From Burkholderiaceae bacterium (GTDB lineage Bacteria; Pseudomonadota; Gammaproteobacteria; Burkholderiales; Burkholderiaceae_C), in contig JAIRRE010000160.1 of the NCBI GenBank assembly GCA_031256125.1, positions 1-14,749 on the forward strand: DNA of 14,749 bases. Reading direction: 5' to 3'. Made by a program: the position numbers and the translations under genes. Under the pieces are notes generated by a model, which did no database searches, had not been told where the DNA came from, and worked only from the letters and a program-made list of their open reading frames with translations. Of this stretch, positions 1-8,863 are shown piece after piece (positions within the stretch are counted from its first letter, which is position 1; every line of letters begins with the position of its first letter).

Positions 1-3000
1 TGAGGATGCCGCCGCGCTTGTTGGTGGAAGGCGAGCCGGGCACGTTTACGTTCTTTTCCTGCGCGTGGTACATGAGCGCCAAACCTTGCGGCACGCGCTG
101 CGAAACCACCGCGCGCGCCATCGTCGCGCCGTTGGCGTTGACGGCCTCCACCCAGTCGTTGTCCTGGACGCCGACTTTCTGCGCGTCGATTTCGGAGATG
201 CAGACGTAAGGACCGCCGCGGAACAGCGTCAGCATGCGCAAGTTGTCCTGGTACGTGGAATGGATGCCCCACTTGGAGTGCGGCGTAACCCAGGACAGCA
301 CCACGTGCGGCTTGGCCTTGACGGCGGCCGGGACGATGTTCTGCGCCTTCATATCAATCGGACCGCGATAGGCGCAGAAGCCTTCGCCGAAATCGAGCAT
401 CCATTCGTGGTCGTGATAGAAGTGCGCGCGCCCGGTCAGCGTGCGGAACGGGATGTACTCGTGGATATTGGTGTAGCCGGCGGTGTAGGAAACCGATTCG
501 GATTCGATGCCCGACCAGGTCGGCGCCGTGATGATCTTGCGCGGTTGAGCCTGGATATCGCGGAACGTGATCTTGTCCTCGTGGCGTCCGGCATAGAGGT
601 GATGGTGGTCGATGCCGGTTTTCTTGGACAACGCGCTCCAGGATTTGTGTGCCACTTCGCCGTTGGTTTCCGGGGCCATCCGCAGGACGGAATCGCACAC
701 GTAGATGTCTTCTTCGAGCGAGGGCATGCCCTGGGAAACGCCCGGTTCCTTGACCGTGTCGTTATGGCGCTTGAGTTCCTCGTATTCCTGCTCGGTATTC
801 CAGTCGATACCCTTGATGTTGTTGCCGAGCTTGACCATCAGCGGGCCGAGGGCGATGTATTTTTTGTAGATGTTGGCAAAGTCGCGCTCGACCACCTTGA
901 GCACGGGCATGGTCTTGCCGGGCACGGGGGCCACCCCGTCTTTTTTCCAGTGGGTGACGTGACCGAAAGGCTGCGCCAACTCGGCGGGCGAGTCGTGCAG
1001 GATCGGCAGCGCCACCAGGTCTTTTCGGGTGCCCAGATGCTTTTCAGCCAGGACCGAGAACGTCTTGGCGATGGATTTGAAAATCTGCCAGTCGGATTTG
1101 GATTCCCAACCCGGACTCACCGCCTCCGACAGCGGGTGGATGAACGGGTGCATGTCGGTGGTATTGAGATCGTTCTTCTCATACCAGGTTGCGGTCGGCA
1201 GGATGATGTCGGAATATGCGCCGGTGGAATTGAGGCGGAAATTGATGTCCACCATCAGATCCAGCTTGGCCGTCGGCGCCGTCTCGTGCCACTTGATCTC
1301 CTGATTGTCGCGGCCGCTGCCGCCTTCTTGCAGTACGCCGTTTTGGGCGCCCAGCAGGTGTTTGAGGAAGTATTCATGCCCCTTGGCGGAAGTGCCGATC
1401 AAGTTGGCGCGCCAGACGAACAGGTTGCGCGGCCAGTTGACCGGGTTGTCCACGTCGGCAAAAGCCACATCGAGTTCGCCCTTCTGGAGCTTGCCCACCA
1501 CATGCCGCGCGATCCCGGCCTCATCGGTGGCGCCGGCTTTTTCGGCCTCGGCTACCAGATCGAGCGGGTTGGCATTCCAGTGCGGCGCAGCAGGCAGCCA
1601 ACCCATGCGCACGGCGGCGACGTTGTAATCGGCCAGCGAATAACCCTTGTTGCGGCCCTTGCCCGCGGGCGAGAGCAGATCGTCGGCCTTCACGGTTTCG
1701 TAGCGCCACTGGTCGGTATGGAAATACCAGTACGAGGTGGAATTCATGTGGCGCGGCGGACGGCTCCAATCCAGGCCGAACGTGATCGGCGCCCAACCGG
1801 CCTGCGGACGCAGCTTTTCCTGGCCCACGTAGTGCGCCCAGCCGCCACCACTCTGCCCGACGCAGCCGCACATGTGCAGCAGGTTCATGATGGAGCGGTA
1901 CGCCAAATCGTTGTGGTACCAGTGATTGATCCCCGCGCCCATGATGACCATGGACTTGCCTTGGGTCTTGGAGGCGTTGTAGGCAAACTCGCGGCCAGTA
2001 CGCTCCAGGTCGGCGGCCTTCACGCCGGTAACCTTCTCGGCCCAGGCGGGGGTATAAGCCACGCTGGCATCGGCGTAGGACTGCGCCACATTGCCGCCGC
2101 CCAAGCCCCGGTCGATGCCGTACTGCGCCACCTGCAAGTCGAACACCGAGGCGACCAGCGCCTCCTCGCCTCCCGCCAGCTGGACGCGGCGCACCGGGAC
2201 GTTGCGATACAGCAGCTCGTCTTCGCCCGGATTGAAATGCGGGAAGCCGACGGAAGCCACTCCGTCGTGACTACCGAGGCAACTCAATTCGGCCTGTATC
2301 TCCTGCTGGCTGGCAGCGGTTCTGGGCAACAGGTTCCAGCGCCCTTCCTCGCCCCAGCGAAAGCCGATGGAACCATTGGGGGCGACAAACGACTTGCTCT
2401 TTTCGTCGAAAACAATGGTCTTCCACTCCGGGTTGTTGCTCTCACCCAGCGCCCCATCGAAATCGGTGGCGCGCAGGAAGCGATCCGACACCCAAGCATC
2501 GCCGTGCCGGCGCAGCATGACCTGCATCGGCAGATCGGTGTACCGGCGCGCGTATTCCTGGAAGTACGGGTCTTGCCGGTCGATGTAGAACTCCTTGAGC
2601 GCGACATGCCCCATCGCCAGGAAGGCGGCGGAGTCGGTACCCTGGCGCAGCGGCATCCACAGGTCGGAGAATTTGCAGAACTCGGCGTAATCGGGCGACA
2701 GCGCGACGATCTTGGCGCCCTTGTAGCGCACTTCGGAGGCAAAGTGCGCGTCCGGCGTGCGGGTCATCGGCAGATTGGCGCCGGTGATGATGATGTAGGT
2801 GGAGTTGTACCAATCCGCCGATTCGGGCACGTCGGTCTGTTCGCCCCAGGTCTGTGGGCTGGCGGCGGGCAAGTCGCAATACCAGTCGTAGAAAGAACCG
2901 CAGGCCCCCCCGATGAGAGAAAGATAGCGTGCGCCCGCAGCGTAAGAAATCATCGACATCGCCGGGATCGGCGAAAACCCGTAAATGCGGTCCGGCCCCC

Positions 3001-3541
3001 ATTTGTTGATGGTGTGCACATTGGCGGCGGCGATGATCTCGGTTATCTCCTCCCAATTGGTGCGCACAAAACCGCCCAGGCCGCGCACGGTGGTGTAGCT
3101 CTTGCGTTTCTTCTCGTCGGCCTGGATGGCGGCCCAGGCTTGCACTGGGTCTTTGCCGCTCTTGCGCTCGGCGCGGTATAGGTCGAGCAGGCGTCCGCGG
3201 ATCATCGGGTGCTTGATGCGGTGCGGGCTGTACAGATACCAGGAGAACGAAGCCCCGCGCTGGCACCCGCGCGGCTCGTGATTGGGCAGATCGGGGCGCG
3301 TGCGCGGGTAGTCGGTCTGCTGCATCTCGAACGAGACCAGCCCGTTCTTGACGAATATCTTCCAGGAGCAGCCGCCGGTGCAATTCACGCCGTGGGTGGA
3401 ACGCACCACCTTGTCGTGTTGCCAGCGATGGCGATAAGCATCTTCCCAAGCGCGGTCTTCGCCGGTGGTGCGGCCGTGGCCACCCGCAAACGGTTCGCGC
3501 GGTTGCGAGAAGTATGTCAGTCGGTCAAGAAAGTAGCTCAT
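1..3541 (-). CDS. narG: Respiratory nitrate reductase alpha subunit NarG (3' end cut off by window edge)
   Basis: NarG is the Mo-bisMGD catalytic subunit of the membrane-bound NarGHI complex. It reduces nitrate to nitrite on the cytoplasmic side, using quinol electrons passed through NarI and NarH. The frame is open for 1180 codons from an ATG at 3541 to the left edge. Residue positions match Escherichia coli NarG almost one for one: the N-terminal MSYFLDRLTYF, the FS0 iron-sulfur ligands H50, C54, C58 and C93 (HGVNCTGGC, then HEPRGC), and D223 in FYDWYCDLP, which corresponds to the Mo-ligating Asp of the E. coli enzyme. TWGEQTDVPESADWYNS follows. The visible end (NVPGSPSTNKRGGIL) matches the region about 65 residues before the usual C-terminus. 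No frameshift was seen. The start has only a weak GGAAA ribosome site. Identification is very secure; narHJI should lie beyond the left edge. Confidence 0.97.
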   Translation of the reverse strand, partial: MSYFLDRLTYFSQPREPFAGGHGRTTGEDRAWEDAYRHRWQHDKVVRSTHGVNCTGGCSWKIFVKNGLVSFEMQQTDYPRTRPDLPNHEPRGCQRGASFSWYLYSPHRIKHPMIRGRLLDLYRAERKSGKDPVQAWAAIQADEKKRKSYTTVRGLGGFVRTNWEEITEIIAAANVHTINKWGPDRIYGFSPIPAMSMISYAAGARYLSLIGGACGSFYDWYCDLPAASPQTWGEQTDVPESADWYNSTYIIITGANLPMTRTPDAHFASEVRYKGAKIVALSPDYAEFCKFSDLWMPLRQGTDSAAFLAMGHVALKEFYIDRQDPYFQEYARRYTDLPMQVMLRRHGDAWVSDRFLRATDFDGALGESNNPEWKTIVFDEKSKSFVAPNGSIGFRWGEEGRWNLLPRTAASQQEIQAELSCLGSHDGVASVGFPHFNPGEDELLYRNVPVRRVQLAGGEEALVASVFDLQVAQYGIDRGLGGGNVAQSYADASVAYTPAWAEKVTGVKAADLERTGREFAYNASKTQGKSMVIMGAGINHWYHNDLAYRSIMNLLHMCGCVGQSGGGWAHYVGQEKLRPQAGWAPITFGLDWSRPPRHMNSTSYWYFHTDQWRYETVKADDLLSPAGKGRNKGYSLADYNVAAVRMGWLPAAPHWNANPLDLVAEAEKAGATDEAGIARHVVGKLQKGELDVAFADVDNPVNWPRNLFVWRANLIGTSAKGHEYFLKHLLGAQNGVLQEGGSGRDNQEIKWHETAPTAKLDLMVDINFRLNSTGAYSDIILPTATWYEKNDLNTTDMHPFIHPLSEAVSPGWESKSDWQIFKSIAKTFSVLAEKHLGTRKDLVALPILHDSPAELAQPFGHVTHWKKDGVAPVPGKTMPVLKVVERDFANIYKKYIALGPLMVKLGNNIKGIDWNTEQEYEELKRHNDTVKEPGVSQGMPSLEEDIYVCDSVLRMAPETNGEVAHKSWSALSKKTGIDHHHLYAGRHEDKITFRDIQAQPRKIITAPTWSGIESESVSYTAGYTNIHEYIPFRTLTGRAHFYHDHEWMLDFGEGFCAYRGPIDMKAQNIVPAAVKAKPHVVLSWVTPHSKWGIHSTYQDNLRMLTLFRGGPYVCISEIDAQKVGVQDNDWVEAVNANGATMARAVVSQRVPQGLALMYHAQEKNVNVPGSPSTNKRGGIL

Positions 3542-3585
3542 CGAAAATTTCCGGTTCTTGAGTTGGGGAGCAGAGCATCACGGCG

Positions 3586-3608
3586 CGGCGGCACAAGAGA
3601 TGCCGCCG
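3586..3608 (-). promoter_or_regulatory. Inverted repeat in the narG upstream/leader region
   Basis: A perfect 8-bp stem (CGGCGGCA / TGCCGCCG) with a 7-nt loop lies about 45 bp upstream of the narG ATG. It is not followed by a T-run, so it is not a standard terminator. It could be a leader RNA hairpin or a protein-binding dyad; its function is not known. The rest of the interval 3542-3743 contains AT-rich stretches on the minus strand (for example around 3628-3642) that could hold a promoter, but I could not find a convincing FNR box (TTGAT-N4-ATCAA) or a clear -35/-10 pair. Confidence 0.4.
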
Positions 3609-3743
3609 AATAAATGATGGCACAGATCACACAAAAAATAGTGAAAGACCACAACGCAACTCTAGGTCTTCCGCTGGCGGCGACAGAAAAAGTACTATCG
3701 CCATTGGGGATGGAACCCCCACAGGCGCACCGATGGTAACGGC

Positions 3744-3782
3744 AAAAAACTTAGGGCAACGCTGAACGATTCAGCGTTGCCC
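3744..3782 (-). terminator. Rho-independent terminator after narK2, before narG
   Basis: A perfect 13-bp stem (GGGCAACGCTGAA / TTCAGCGTTGCCC, 3754-3782) with a 3-nt loop is followed on the minus strand by TAAGTTTTTT. The U-rich tail occurs only in the minus direction, so the hairpin would act on narK2 transcription. It begins 24 bp after the narK2 stop codon and lies about 200 bp upstream of narG. A 13-bp uninterrupted stem with a tight loop and six Ts is a strong signal, although partial readthrough into narG remains possible. Confidence 0.85.
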
Positions 3783-3806
3783 ACGTTGCCATCGCGCTTT
3801 TCCTCG

Positions 3807-5255
3807 TTATCTCTTCCCGGATTGCGCCGGGGTCCAGAACTTGCCGTAGCGCTCCACGTCGAACAGCACGCCGCCCTTGCGAGAGTAAACCGCAAAGGTG
3901 ATAATGACGCAGACCACGTAGAAAGCCAAGAAGATCCACATCGCGTTCTTCGGGCCAATTCCAAGAGGCCCATAGGCGGCGGGAATGAGGAAGAACCCGT
4001 AAGCGGCGATCGCGGAGGTAAAGCCGGTGATCGCGGCGGATTCTTTTTCGGTCTGGCGCTGCCGCGTTTCCGGGTCGGCGTTAGGCATCAGCCGGATCAT
4101 TTCCTGGCGCATGATGTTGGGGATCATCTGGAACGTGGAGGCATTGCCCACGCCGGTAGCCGCAAACAGGATCATGAACGAAATGTAGTAGCCGGGGAAG
4201 GATTTGACGCTCATGAAGTGGATCACGGCCACCACGGCCAGAATCATCACGATAAACACCCAGAAACTCACGCGCGCGCCGCCTACCTTGTCAGACAGCC
4301 AGCCCGTGAACGAACGCGAGAGCGCCCCGATCAGCGGACCCAGGAAAACCCACGGCATGACCTTGCTCCAGACCTCCGGGAACAGCGATTGCGTGAGCAC
4401 CGGGAAACCGGCGGCGTAGCCGATGAACGAGCCGAAGGTGCCCATGTAGAGCCAGCACATGAGCCAGTTGTGCTTGCGCTTGAAGATCACCGCCTGATCG
4501 GAAAACGACGCTTTGACTTTGGCGATGTCGTTCATGCCGAACCAGGCGGCCAGCACGCAGATCACGATAAAGGGAATCCAGATGAACGCCGCGTTTTGCA
4601 ACCAGACGTTGTGCGTAGCGCCACTGGGCAGTTTGGCCACTTGCGGGCCGCCTGCAAACGCGCCAAGGATTCCGGTGCCAAGGACCAGAGGTACGACCAG
4701 TTGCACCACGCTCACGCCCAGGTTGCCGAAACCGGCGTTGAGCGCCAGCGCGTTGCCCTTTTGCGCGCGCGGGAAGAAGAAGGAAATGTTGGCCATCGAG
4801 GAGGCGAAATTACCCCCGCCCAAACCCGCCAGCAGCGCCAACACGGCAAATACCGCGTAGGGGGTGTTCTTGTCCTGCACCGCGTAGCCGATGCCGATGG
4901 CCGGAATCAGCAGCGACGCCGTGACCAGCGTCGTCCATAAGCGCCCGCCGAAAATCGGCACCATGAAGGAGTAGAAGATCCGCAGCGTGCCGCCCGAAAG
5001 GCCGGCCAGCCCCACCAGCCAGAACATCTGGCTCATTGAAAAGTGGAAACCGACCGCTTTCAGGTTCGGCACCGCAATGGACCAGACCTGCCAGATGACG
5101 AAGGCCAGCAGCAGCGCCGGAATGGAGATCCACAAGTTGCGCTGGGCGATGGCCCGACCCTCGCTCTGCCAGAACGAGTGGTCTTCAGGCTCCCACACCG
5201 TTAGCGTTCTGCCTTGCGGCTGGGACGCGGGTTTGGGGTTGGTAGCTGCACTCAT
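3807..5255 (-). CDS. narK2: NarK2-type nitrate/nitrite transporter (MFS, NNP family)
   Basis: This is a 482-aa inner-membrane protein of the major facilitator superfamily with about 12 predicted membrane segments. It resembles E. coli NarK and the NarK2 half of denitrifier transporter pairs, which exchange nitrate for nitrite. Visible signatures are the substrate-binding arginine of TM2 (R92 in GGTLRIFYS), the nitrate signature NAGFGNLG, the second arginine in GALSRSFTGWLSDKVGG, and a C-terminal motif ITGFTSAIAAYGFFLIP. A soluble N-terminus of about 38 residues (WEPEDHSFWQSEGRAIAQRN) precedes TM1, as usual in this subtype. The ATG at 5255 has a strong AAGGAG site 6 nt upstream. It lies 37 bp downstream of narK1 and is surely co-transcribed with it. 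A strong terminator follows. NarK2 rather than NarK1 is assigned from sequence type and length. Confidence 0.93.
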   Translation of the reverse strand: MSAATNPKPASQPQGRTLTVWEPEDHSFWQSEGRAIAQRNLWISIPALLLAFVIWQVWSIAVPNLKAVGFHFSMSQMFWLVGLAGLSGGTLRIFYSFMVPIFGGRLWTTLVTASLLIPAIGIGYAVQDKNTPYAVFAVLALLAGLGGGNFASSMANISFFFPRAQKGNALALNAGFGNLGVSVVQLVVPLVLGTGILGAFAGGPQVAKLPSGATHNVWLQNAAFIWIPFIVICVLAAWFGMNDIAKVKASFSDQAVIFKRKHNWLMCWLYMGTFGSFIGYAAGFPVLTQSLFPEVWSKVMPWVFLGPLIGALSRSFTGWLSDKVGGARVSFWVFIVMILAVVAVIHFMSVKSFPGYYISFMILFAATGVGNASTFQMIPNIMRQEMIRLMPNADPETRQRQTEKESAAITGFTSAIAAYGFFLIPAAYGPLGIGPKNAMWIFLAFYVVCVIITFAVYSRKGGVLFDVERYGKFWTPAQSGKR

Positions 5256-5292
5256 AACGATCTCCTTGTCGCGTTTGTTTCGGTTGAAACTT

Positions 5293-6558
5293 TCAGGCTG
5301 TCCGGGAGGCGGGCCTACCGGGGGTTATCACATGGGGGGCGCGTATCTCGGTGAAGTACATCCAGATTAGCGAGAGGCACACCACGACGAACAACAGCAT
5401 GAAAGCCGTCGAGCGCACGTGGGTCAGGTCTTGCAGATAGCCGAACATGATTGGAAACAGAAAACCACCCATGCCGCCGGCCAGCCCCACCGCGCCGCTG
5501 ACGGCGCCCACATTGGTCGTGTACCCGTCACCGACGTACTTGAACACGCTGGCCTTGCCGATGGCCACCACCACACCCAGCAGAAACAGCATCGTGGTGA
5601 ACCCGACAACGCCCAGCCCGCCGCTGCCCAGGGTCTTGGGACCCGGATAGCTCAGGACGAGCAGACACAAGCCACTAATCAACAGCACCCAGAAAGTCAC
5701 GCGGTGCGCACCGAACTTGTCCGACACGTAGCCGCCAATCGCGCGTACCACGCCGCCGGGCAGCGCAAAGCAGGCTGTCAGCAACCCCGCCACGCGCATG
5801 TCCAGGCTGTATTCGCCCTGGTAATACTGCAACAGCCACAGGCTCAGGCCCACGTAGCCGCCGAACACGAAGAAGTAGTACAGGCAATACTTGAGTACCG
5901 TGGGGTCGCCCATCACGCGTATCTGATCGGTCCAGCGCGTAGTGCTGGGCACCAGGTGCTCCGGTTTGCTGGCGCTAAACAACCAAAATACGATGACCGT
6001 GCCCAGCATAATCGCCGCATAGACGTGGGGTACCATCTTCCAGCCGAAAGCCACGATGAGCGCCGGGGCCAGAAACTTGTTGATCGCCGCGCCCGTATTG
6101 CCCGCGCCGAACACGCCCATGGCGGTGCCTTTCAGTCGCTGCGGGAACCAGCGCGCCACATAGGGCGTGCCCACCGAGAACGACCCACCGGCCAGCCCCA
6201 TGAGCAGGCCGATCACCAGAAACTGCCAGTACTGCGTGGCATACGCGATGCAGTAGGTCGTGGGCACCGAAATGATCAGCAGGATGGTCATGACGATGCG
6301 CCCGCCGTATTTGTCGGTCCAGATACCCAGCGGCACGCGGATCAGCGAACCGGAGAGCACCGGCATGGCCGCCAACAGCCCAAATTCGGACTGATTCAGG
6401 CCCAATTCCTTGCGCAGCGGAATGCCGACGGCAGCGAACATCATCCAGACCATGAAACAGACCGTAAAGGCCCAAGTGCTGGCAAACAGCACACTCCATG
6501 CCTTGGGCGGCACTGGCGCTGAAGAAGCCGATGCGGACTGAACCGGGGTGACAGTCAT
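5293..6558 (-). CDS. narK1: NarK1-type nitrate/proton symporter (MFS, NNP family)
   Basis: This is a 421-aa inner-membrane transporter of the nitrate-nitrite porter family, of the shorter NarK1 type thought to import nitrate with protons and so start respiration before nitrite is available for exchange. Visible features are TM1 from about residue 22, R74 in SGSLIRVPLGIWTDKYGG (TM2), the nitrate signature GAGNTGAAIN (151-160), the TM8 arginine in GGVVRAIGGYVSDKFG, and a glycine-rich late motif GAVSGAVGLAGGMGGFLFP. I chose the ATG at 6558 because GGAGG lies 9 nt upstream. The frame can be extended 11 codons to a TTG at 6591, but that would put the ribosome site inside the coding region. It is the first gene of the narK1-narK2 unit and divergent from ychF. 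Confidence 0.92.
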   Translation of the reverse strand: MTVTPVQSASASSAPVPPKAWSVLFASTWAFTVCFMVWMMFAAVGIPLRKELGLNQSEFGLLAAMPVLSGSLIRVPLGIWTDKYGGRIVMTILLIISVPTTYCIAYATQYWQFLVIGLLMGLAGGSFSVGTPYVARWFPQRLKGTAMGVFGAGNTGAAINKFLAPALIVAFGWKMVPHVYAAIMLGTVIVFWLFSASKPEHLVPSTTRWTDQIRVMGDPTVLKYCLYYFFVFGGYVGLSLWLLQYYQGEYSLDMRVAGLLTACFALPGGVVRAIGGYVSDKFGAHRVTFWVLLISGLCLLVLSYPGPKTLGSGGLGVVGFTTMLFLLGVVVAIGKASVFKYVGDGYTTNVGAVSGAVGLAGGMGGFLFPIMFGYLQDLTHVRSTAFMLLFVVVCLSLIWMYFTEIRAPHVITPGRPASRTA

Positions 6559-6751
6559 AAACTCAATCCTCCATTTATGTATAGGGTGCAAATTGTCCGC
6601 AACCGGCTCTGGGTTGGCTATCCGCCAGAGGAATCAGTGCCGTGCGCCGAAAGGACTATTCGGCATAGTTACAAGTGATTACAGCTAGTGGGCTATACCT
6701 ATCTTTATCTAGAATCGTGCACGTCGTTTTCCACCGAAAGAAAGTTTTCTC
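6559..6751. promoter_or_regulatory. Divergent narK1/ychF promoter region
   Basis: These 193 bp separate two divergent starts and must hold at least two promoters. A dyad GCCGAA-N7-TTCGGC lies at 6646-6664. One heptamer TACCTAT at 6696-6702 fits the NarL consensus TACYYMT, but a single heptamer is weak evidence. An AT-rich stretch TATACATAAAT (about 6575-6585, minus strand) lies just before the narK1 ribosome site. I found no FNR/Anr box, which is surprising for a narK operon. No promoter hexamers are assigned with confidence. Confidence 0.4.
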
Positions 6752-7846
6752 ATGAGCCTGCAATGCGGCATCGTGGGCTTGCCCAACGTCGGCAAGTCCA
6801 CTCTTTTCAACGCGCTGACCAAAGCGGGCATCGCGGCGGAGAATTATCCTTTTTGCACCATCGAACCCAACACCGGCGTGGTCGAGGTGCCCGATCCGCG
6901 CCTGGCCCAACTGGCCGCCATCGTCAAACCCGAGCGCATCGTTCCGGCCATAGTCGAATTCGTGGACATCGCGGGCCTAGTGGCCGGCGCGAGTAAGGGC
7001 GAAGGGCTGGGCAACCAGTTCCTGGCGCACATCCGCGAGACCGACGCCATCGTAAACGTGGTGCGCTGCTTTGAAGACCCGAACGTGGTGCACGTGGCGG
7101 GCAAAGTCGATCCCATCGCCGACATCGAAGTCATCCAGACCGAACTGGCGCTGGCCGACATGGCCACGGTTGAAAAGGCGCTGGCGCGCTACGCCAAGGC
7201 CGCCAAATCCGGCAACGACAAAGAAGCCGCAGCGATGCTCAAGCTGCTCGCGCCGGTGCAGGAGGCATTGAATCAGGGCCTGCCGGTACGCACGCTTTCG
7301 CTATCGAAAGAGGAGCGCGCGCTGCTCAAACCGCTGTGCCTGATTACCGCCAAGCCGGCCATGTTCGTCGGCAACGTCAGCGAGGACGGTTTTACCAACA
7401 ACCCGCTGCTCGATCGTTTGACCGATTACGCCGCCCGGCACAACGCGCCCGTGGTCGCCATTTGCGCCAAGCTGGAGGCGGACATGGCCGACATGGCCGA
7501 TGCGGACAAGGGGCTGTTCCTCGAAGAAATGGGTCAGACGGAGCCGGGCCTGAACCGCCTGATTCGCGCGGCTTTCAAGCTGTTGGGCCTGCAAACCTAC
7601 TTCACCGCCGGCGTCAAGGAAGTGCGCGCCTGGACCATCCACACGGGCGACACCGCCCCGCAGGCCGCCGGCGTCATTCACGGCGATTTCGAGCGCGGCT
7701 TTATTCGCGCCCAGACCATCGCTTTCGACGACTTCATCGCCCACGGCGGCGAACACGGCGCCAAAGAAGCCGGCATGATGCGCGCCGAGGGCAAAGACTA
7801 TGTGGTCAAGGATGGCGATGTGATGAACTTTTTGTTCAATGTGTGA
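6752..7846 (+). CDS. ychF: Redox-responsive ATPase/GTPase YchF (Obg family)
   Basis: YchF is a universally conserved, ribosome-associated cytoplasmic P-loop NTPase of the TRAFAC/Obg group that prefers ATP over GTP. The 364-aa length is normal. Visible features are the Walker A motif GLPNVGKST (9-17), the G3 motif DIAGL (72-76), and NVSE (208-211), the N-x-x-E replacement of the usual G4 NKxD that explains the ATP preference. A C-terminal TGS domain occupies about residues 280-363 ([18 protein letters not shown]... ending DVMNFLFNV). Cys35 (NYPFC) aligns with the cysteine linked to redox control in the E. coli protein. The start is the ATG at 6752; the ribosome site is only a purine-rich GAAAGAAAG. 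It has no functional link to its neighbours and serves as a chromosomal anchor between the nar and rhs regions. Confidence 0.97.
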   Translation: MSLQCGIVGLPNVGKSTLFNALTKAGIAAENYPFCTIEPNTGVVEVPDPRLAQLAAIVKPERIVPAIVEFVDIAGLVAGASKGEGLGNQFLAHIRETDAIVNVVRCFEDPNVVHVAGKVDPIADIEVIQTELALADMATVEKALARYAKAAKSGNDKEAAAMLKLLAPVQEALNQGLPVRTLSLSKEERALLKPLCLITAKPAMFVGNVSEDGFTNNPLLDRLTDYAARHNAPVVAICAKLEADMADMADADKGLFLEEMGQTEPGLNRLIRAAFKLLGLQTYFTAGVKEVRAWTIHTGDTAPQAAGVIHGDFERGFIRAQTIAFDDFIAHGGEHGAKEAGMMRAEGKDYVVKDGDVMNFLFNV

Positions 7847-7899
7847 ACTCAAAGTGAGGGAAACCGCTCACGCTTGAAAAGCGAATGGTTCCAGGCGAA

Positions 7900-8724
7900 C
7901 TATTTATGCTCCGCGGGTTTCCACCCGTTATCCGGCGGAAAACCGTCTTCCGGTGCATAGCCAACGACATGGCCTTGGGCGTTGAGCAGCGCGATCCAAC
8001 TGTCGAGCTGTTTGGCGCTGGTCAGAGGCAGGTAATACAGGTCAGCGAGAGGTTGCCCGGTTTGTTGCGCCGCTTGATCGAGCGCGTTTTGTCGATCAGG
8101 TGTAAGCCGGGCGCGCAGGTCGGTTGCTTTTTGCATCCGTTTTTTGATGTCGGGAACGCTTTTTTCATACGACTGCCACCAGCCGGGCCGGGCGCTGGGT
8201 TCGACACCTTGGAGCGATTCACTCACACTTTTCAGTATTTCGCCGGGCTTGGCATTGCGTGTGCCGATTAACCGTGGCCCGTTCCAGGATTCGCGCTGGA
8301 GTTCCGCAGGCGCTTCGTGCAATTGAGCTGGATCGATTTCCTCTGCGCTGACCGCCACCAGGCGATCGACCTCAAACGCCGTTACCACAGGCCGGGCCTG
8401 CGCCACCACGGTTACGCCATAGACCAGCGCGCCCAATTGAATCAACCCAATGAGCGAAAAATCGGCCACCATCGAGCGCCACGATTTGGCCGGGTTGAAC
8501 AGGATGAACATCAGCAGCGGTCCACACACCACGTCCGCCGACACCAGCGTAACGAACAGATGCAGCCCGCCCGATAGGCTGCGGTAGGGATACGGATACC
8601 ACAAGCCAAATACCACGGCGCCCACGACAAGCGCGATGACCACGCTGATACACAGGTGCCACAAAGCCGCCTTGCCCGCCGCCCGCAAGCGCGACGCATG
8701 ACGCGAAAACCATGCAGAAATCAT
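7900..8724 (-). CDS. TfpX/TfpZ family type IV pilin accessory protein
   Basis: A 274-aa inner-membrane protein with three hydrophobic segments near the N-terminus (about 20-42, 54-76 and 86-109), then a soluble C-terminal part of about 165 residues. The pattern LWYPYPY, then SADVVCGPLLMFILFNP, then QARPVVTAFEVDRL and GPRLIGTRN, is typical of TfpX/TfpZ-like proteins encoded beside type IV pilin genes, where they are thought to assist or modulate assembly of a specific pilin. I prefer the ATG at 8724, because GGGAGAG lies 6 nt upstream; the frame extends five codons to an ATG at 8739 that has no ribosome site. No pilin gene is present in the window, so this copy is an orphan here. It converges with ychF, with 53 bp between the stop codons. 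Confidence 0.85.
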   Translation of the reverse strand: MISAWFSRHASRLRAAGKAALWHLCISVVIALVVGAVVFGLWYPYPYRSLSGGLHLFVTLVSADVVCGPLLMFILFNPAKSWRSMVADFSLIGLIQLGALVYGVTVVAQARPVVTAFEVDRLVAVSAEEIDPAQLHEAPAELQRESWNGPRLIGTRNAKPGEILKSVSESLQGVEPSARPGWWQSYEKSVPDIKKRMQKATDLRARLTPDRQNALDQAAQQTGQPLADLYYLPLTSAKQLDSWIALLNAQGHVVGYAPEDGFPPDNGWKPAEHK

Positions 8725-8863
8725 GGAGCGCTCTCCCATCCGAAGTGCAATGCCGCTGGTGAAGAATCAGTCCGAATCGATCCGGTCAAGAACGCCTTTG
8801 CCGTACACAGCGCCAACCCAGTCGGCAAACTTGAGCGAGTGTAATGCGCCGTTTTTTGTGTAC

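Noticed and set aside
65..3181. Very long plus-strand open frame (1038 codons) opposite narG
   Set aside because: It is codon-aligned antisense to narG, a known by-product of high-GC coding sequence. Its translation shows no recognisable domain, while the minus strand matches NarG residue for residue.
3777..4940. 387-codon plus-strand frame opposite narK2
   Set aside because: Antisense shadow: rich in His, Arg and Gln, with no membrane segments or motifs; the minus strand encodes a clear MFS transporter.
5419..6522. 367-codon plus-strand frame opposite narK1
   Set aside because: Same pattern of antisense shadow with low-complexity His/Arg/Gln composition; the minus strand is clearly NarK1.
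6559..6591. Upstream TTG start adding 11 residues to NarK1
   Set aside because: A GGAGG site lies within this stretch, 9 nt before the ATG at 6558, which fits far better than a TTG without a ribosome site.
7847..7899. Possible bidirectional terminator between ychF and the TfpX-like gene
   Set aside because: There are short stems (GTGAG/CTCAC and CGCTT/AAGCG), but no T-run follows in either direction, so an intrinsic terminator cannot be supported.
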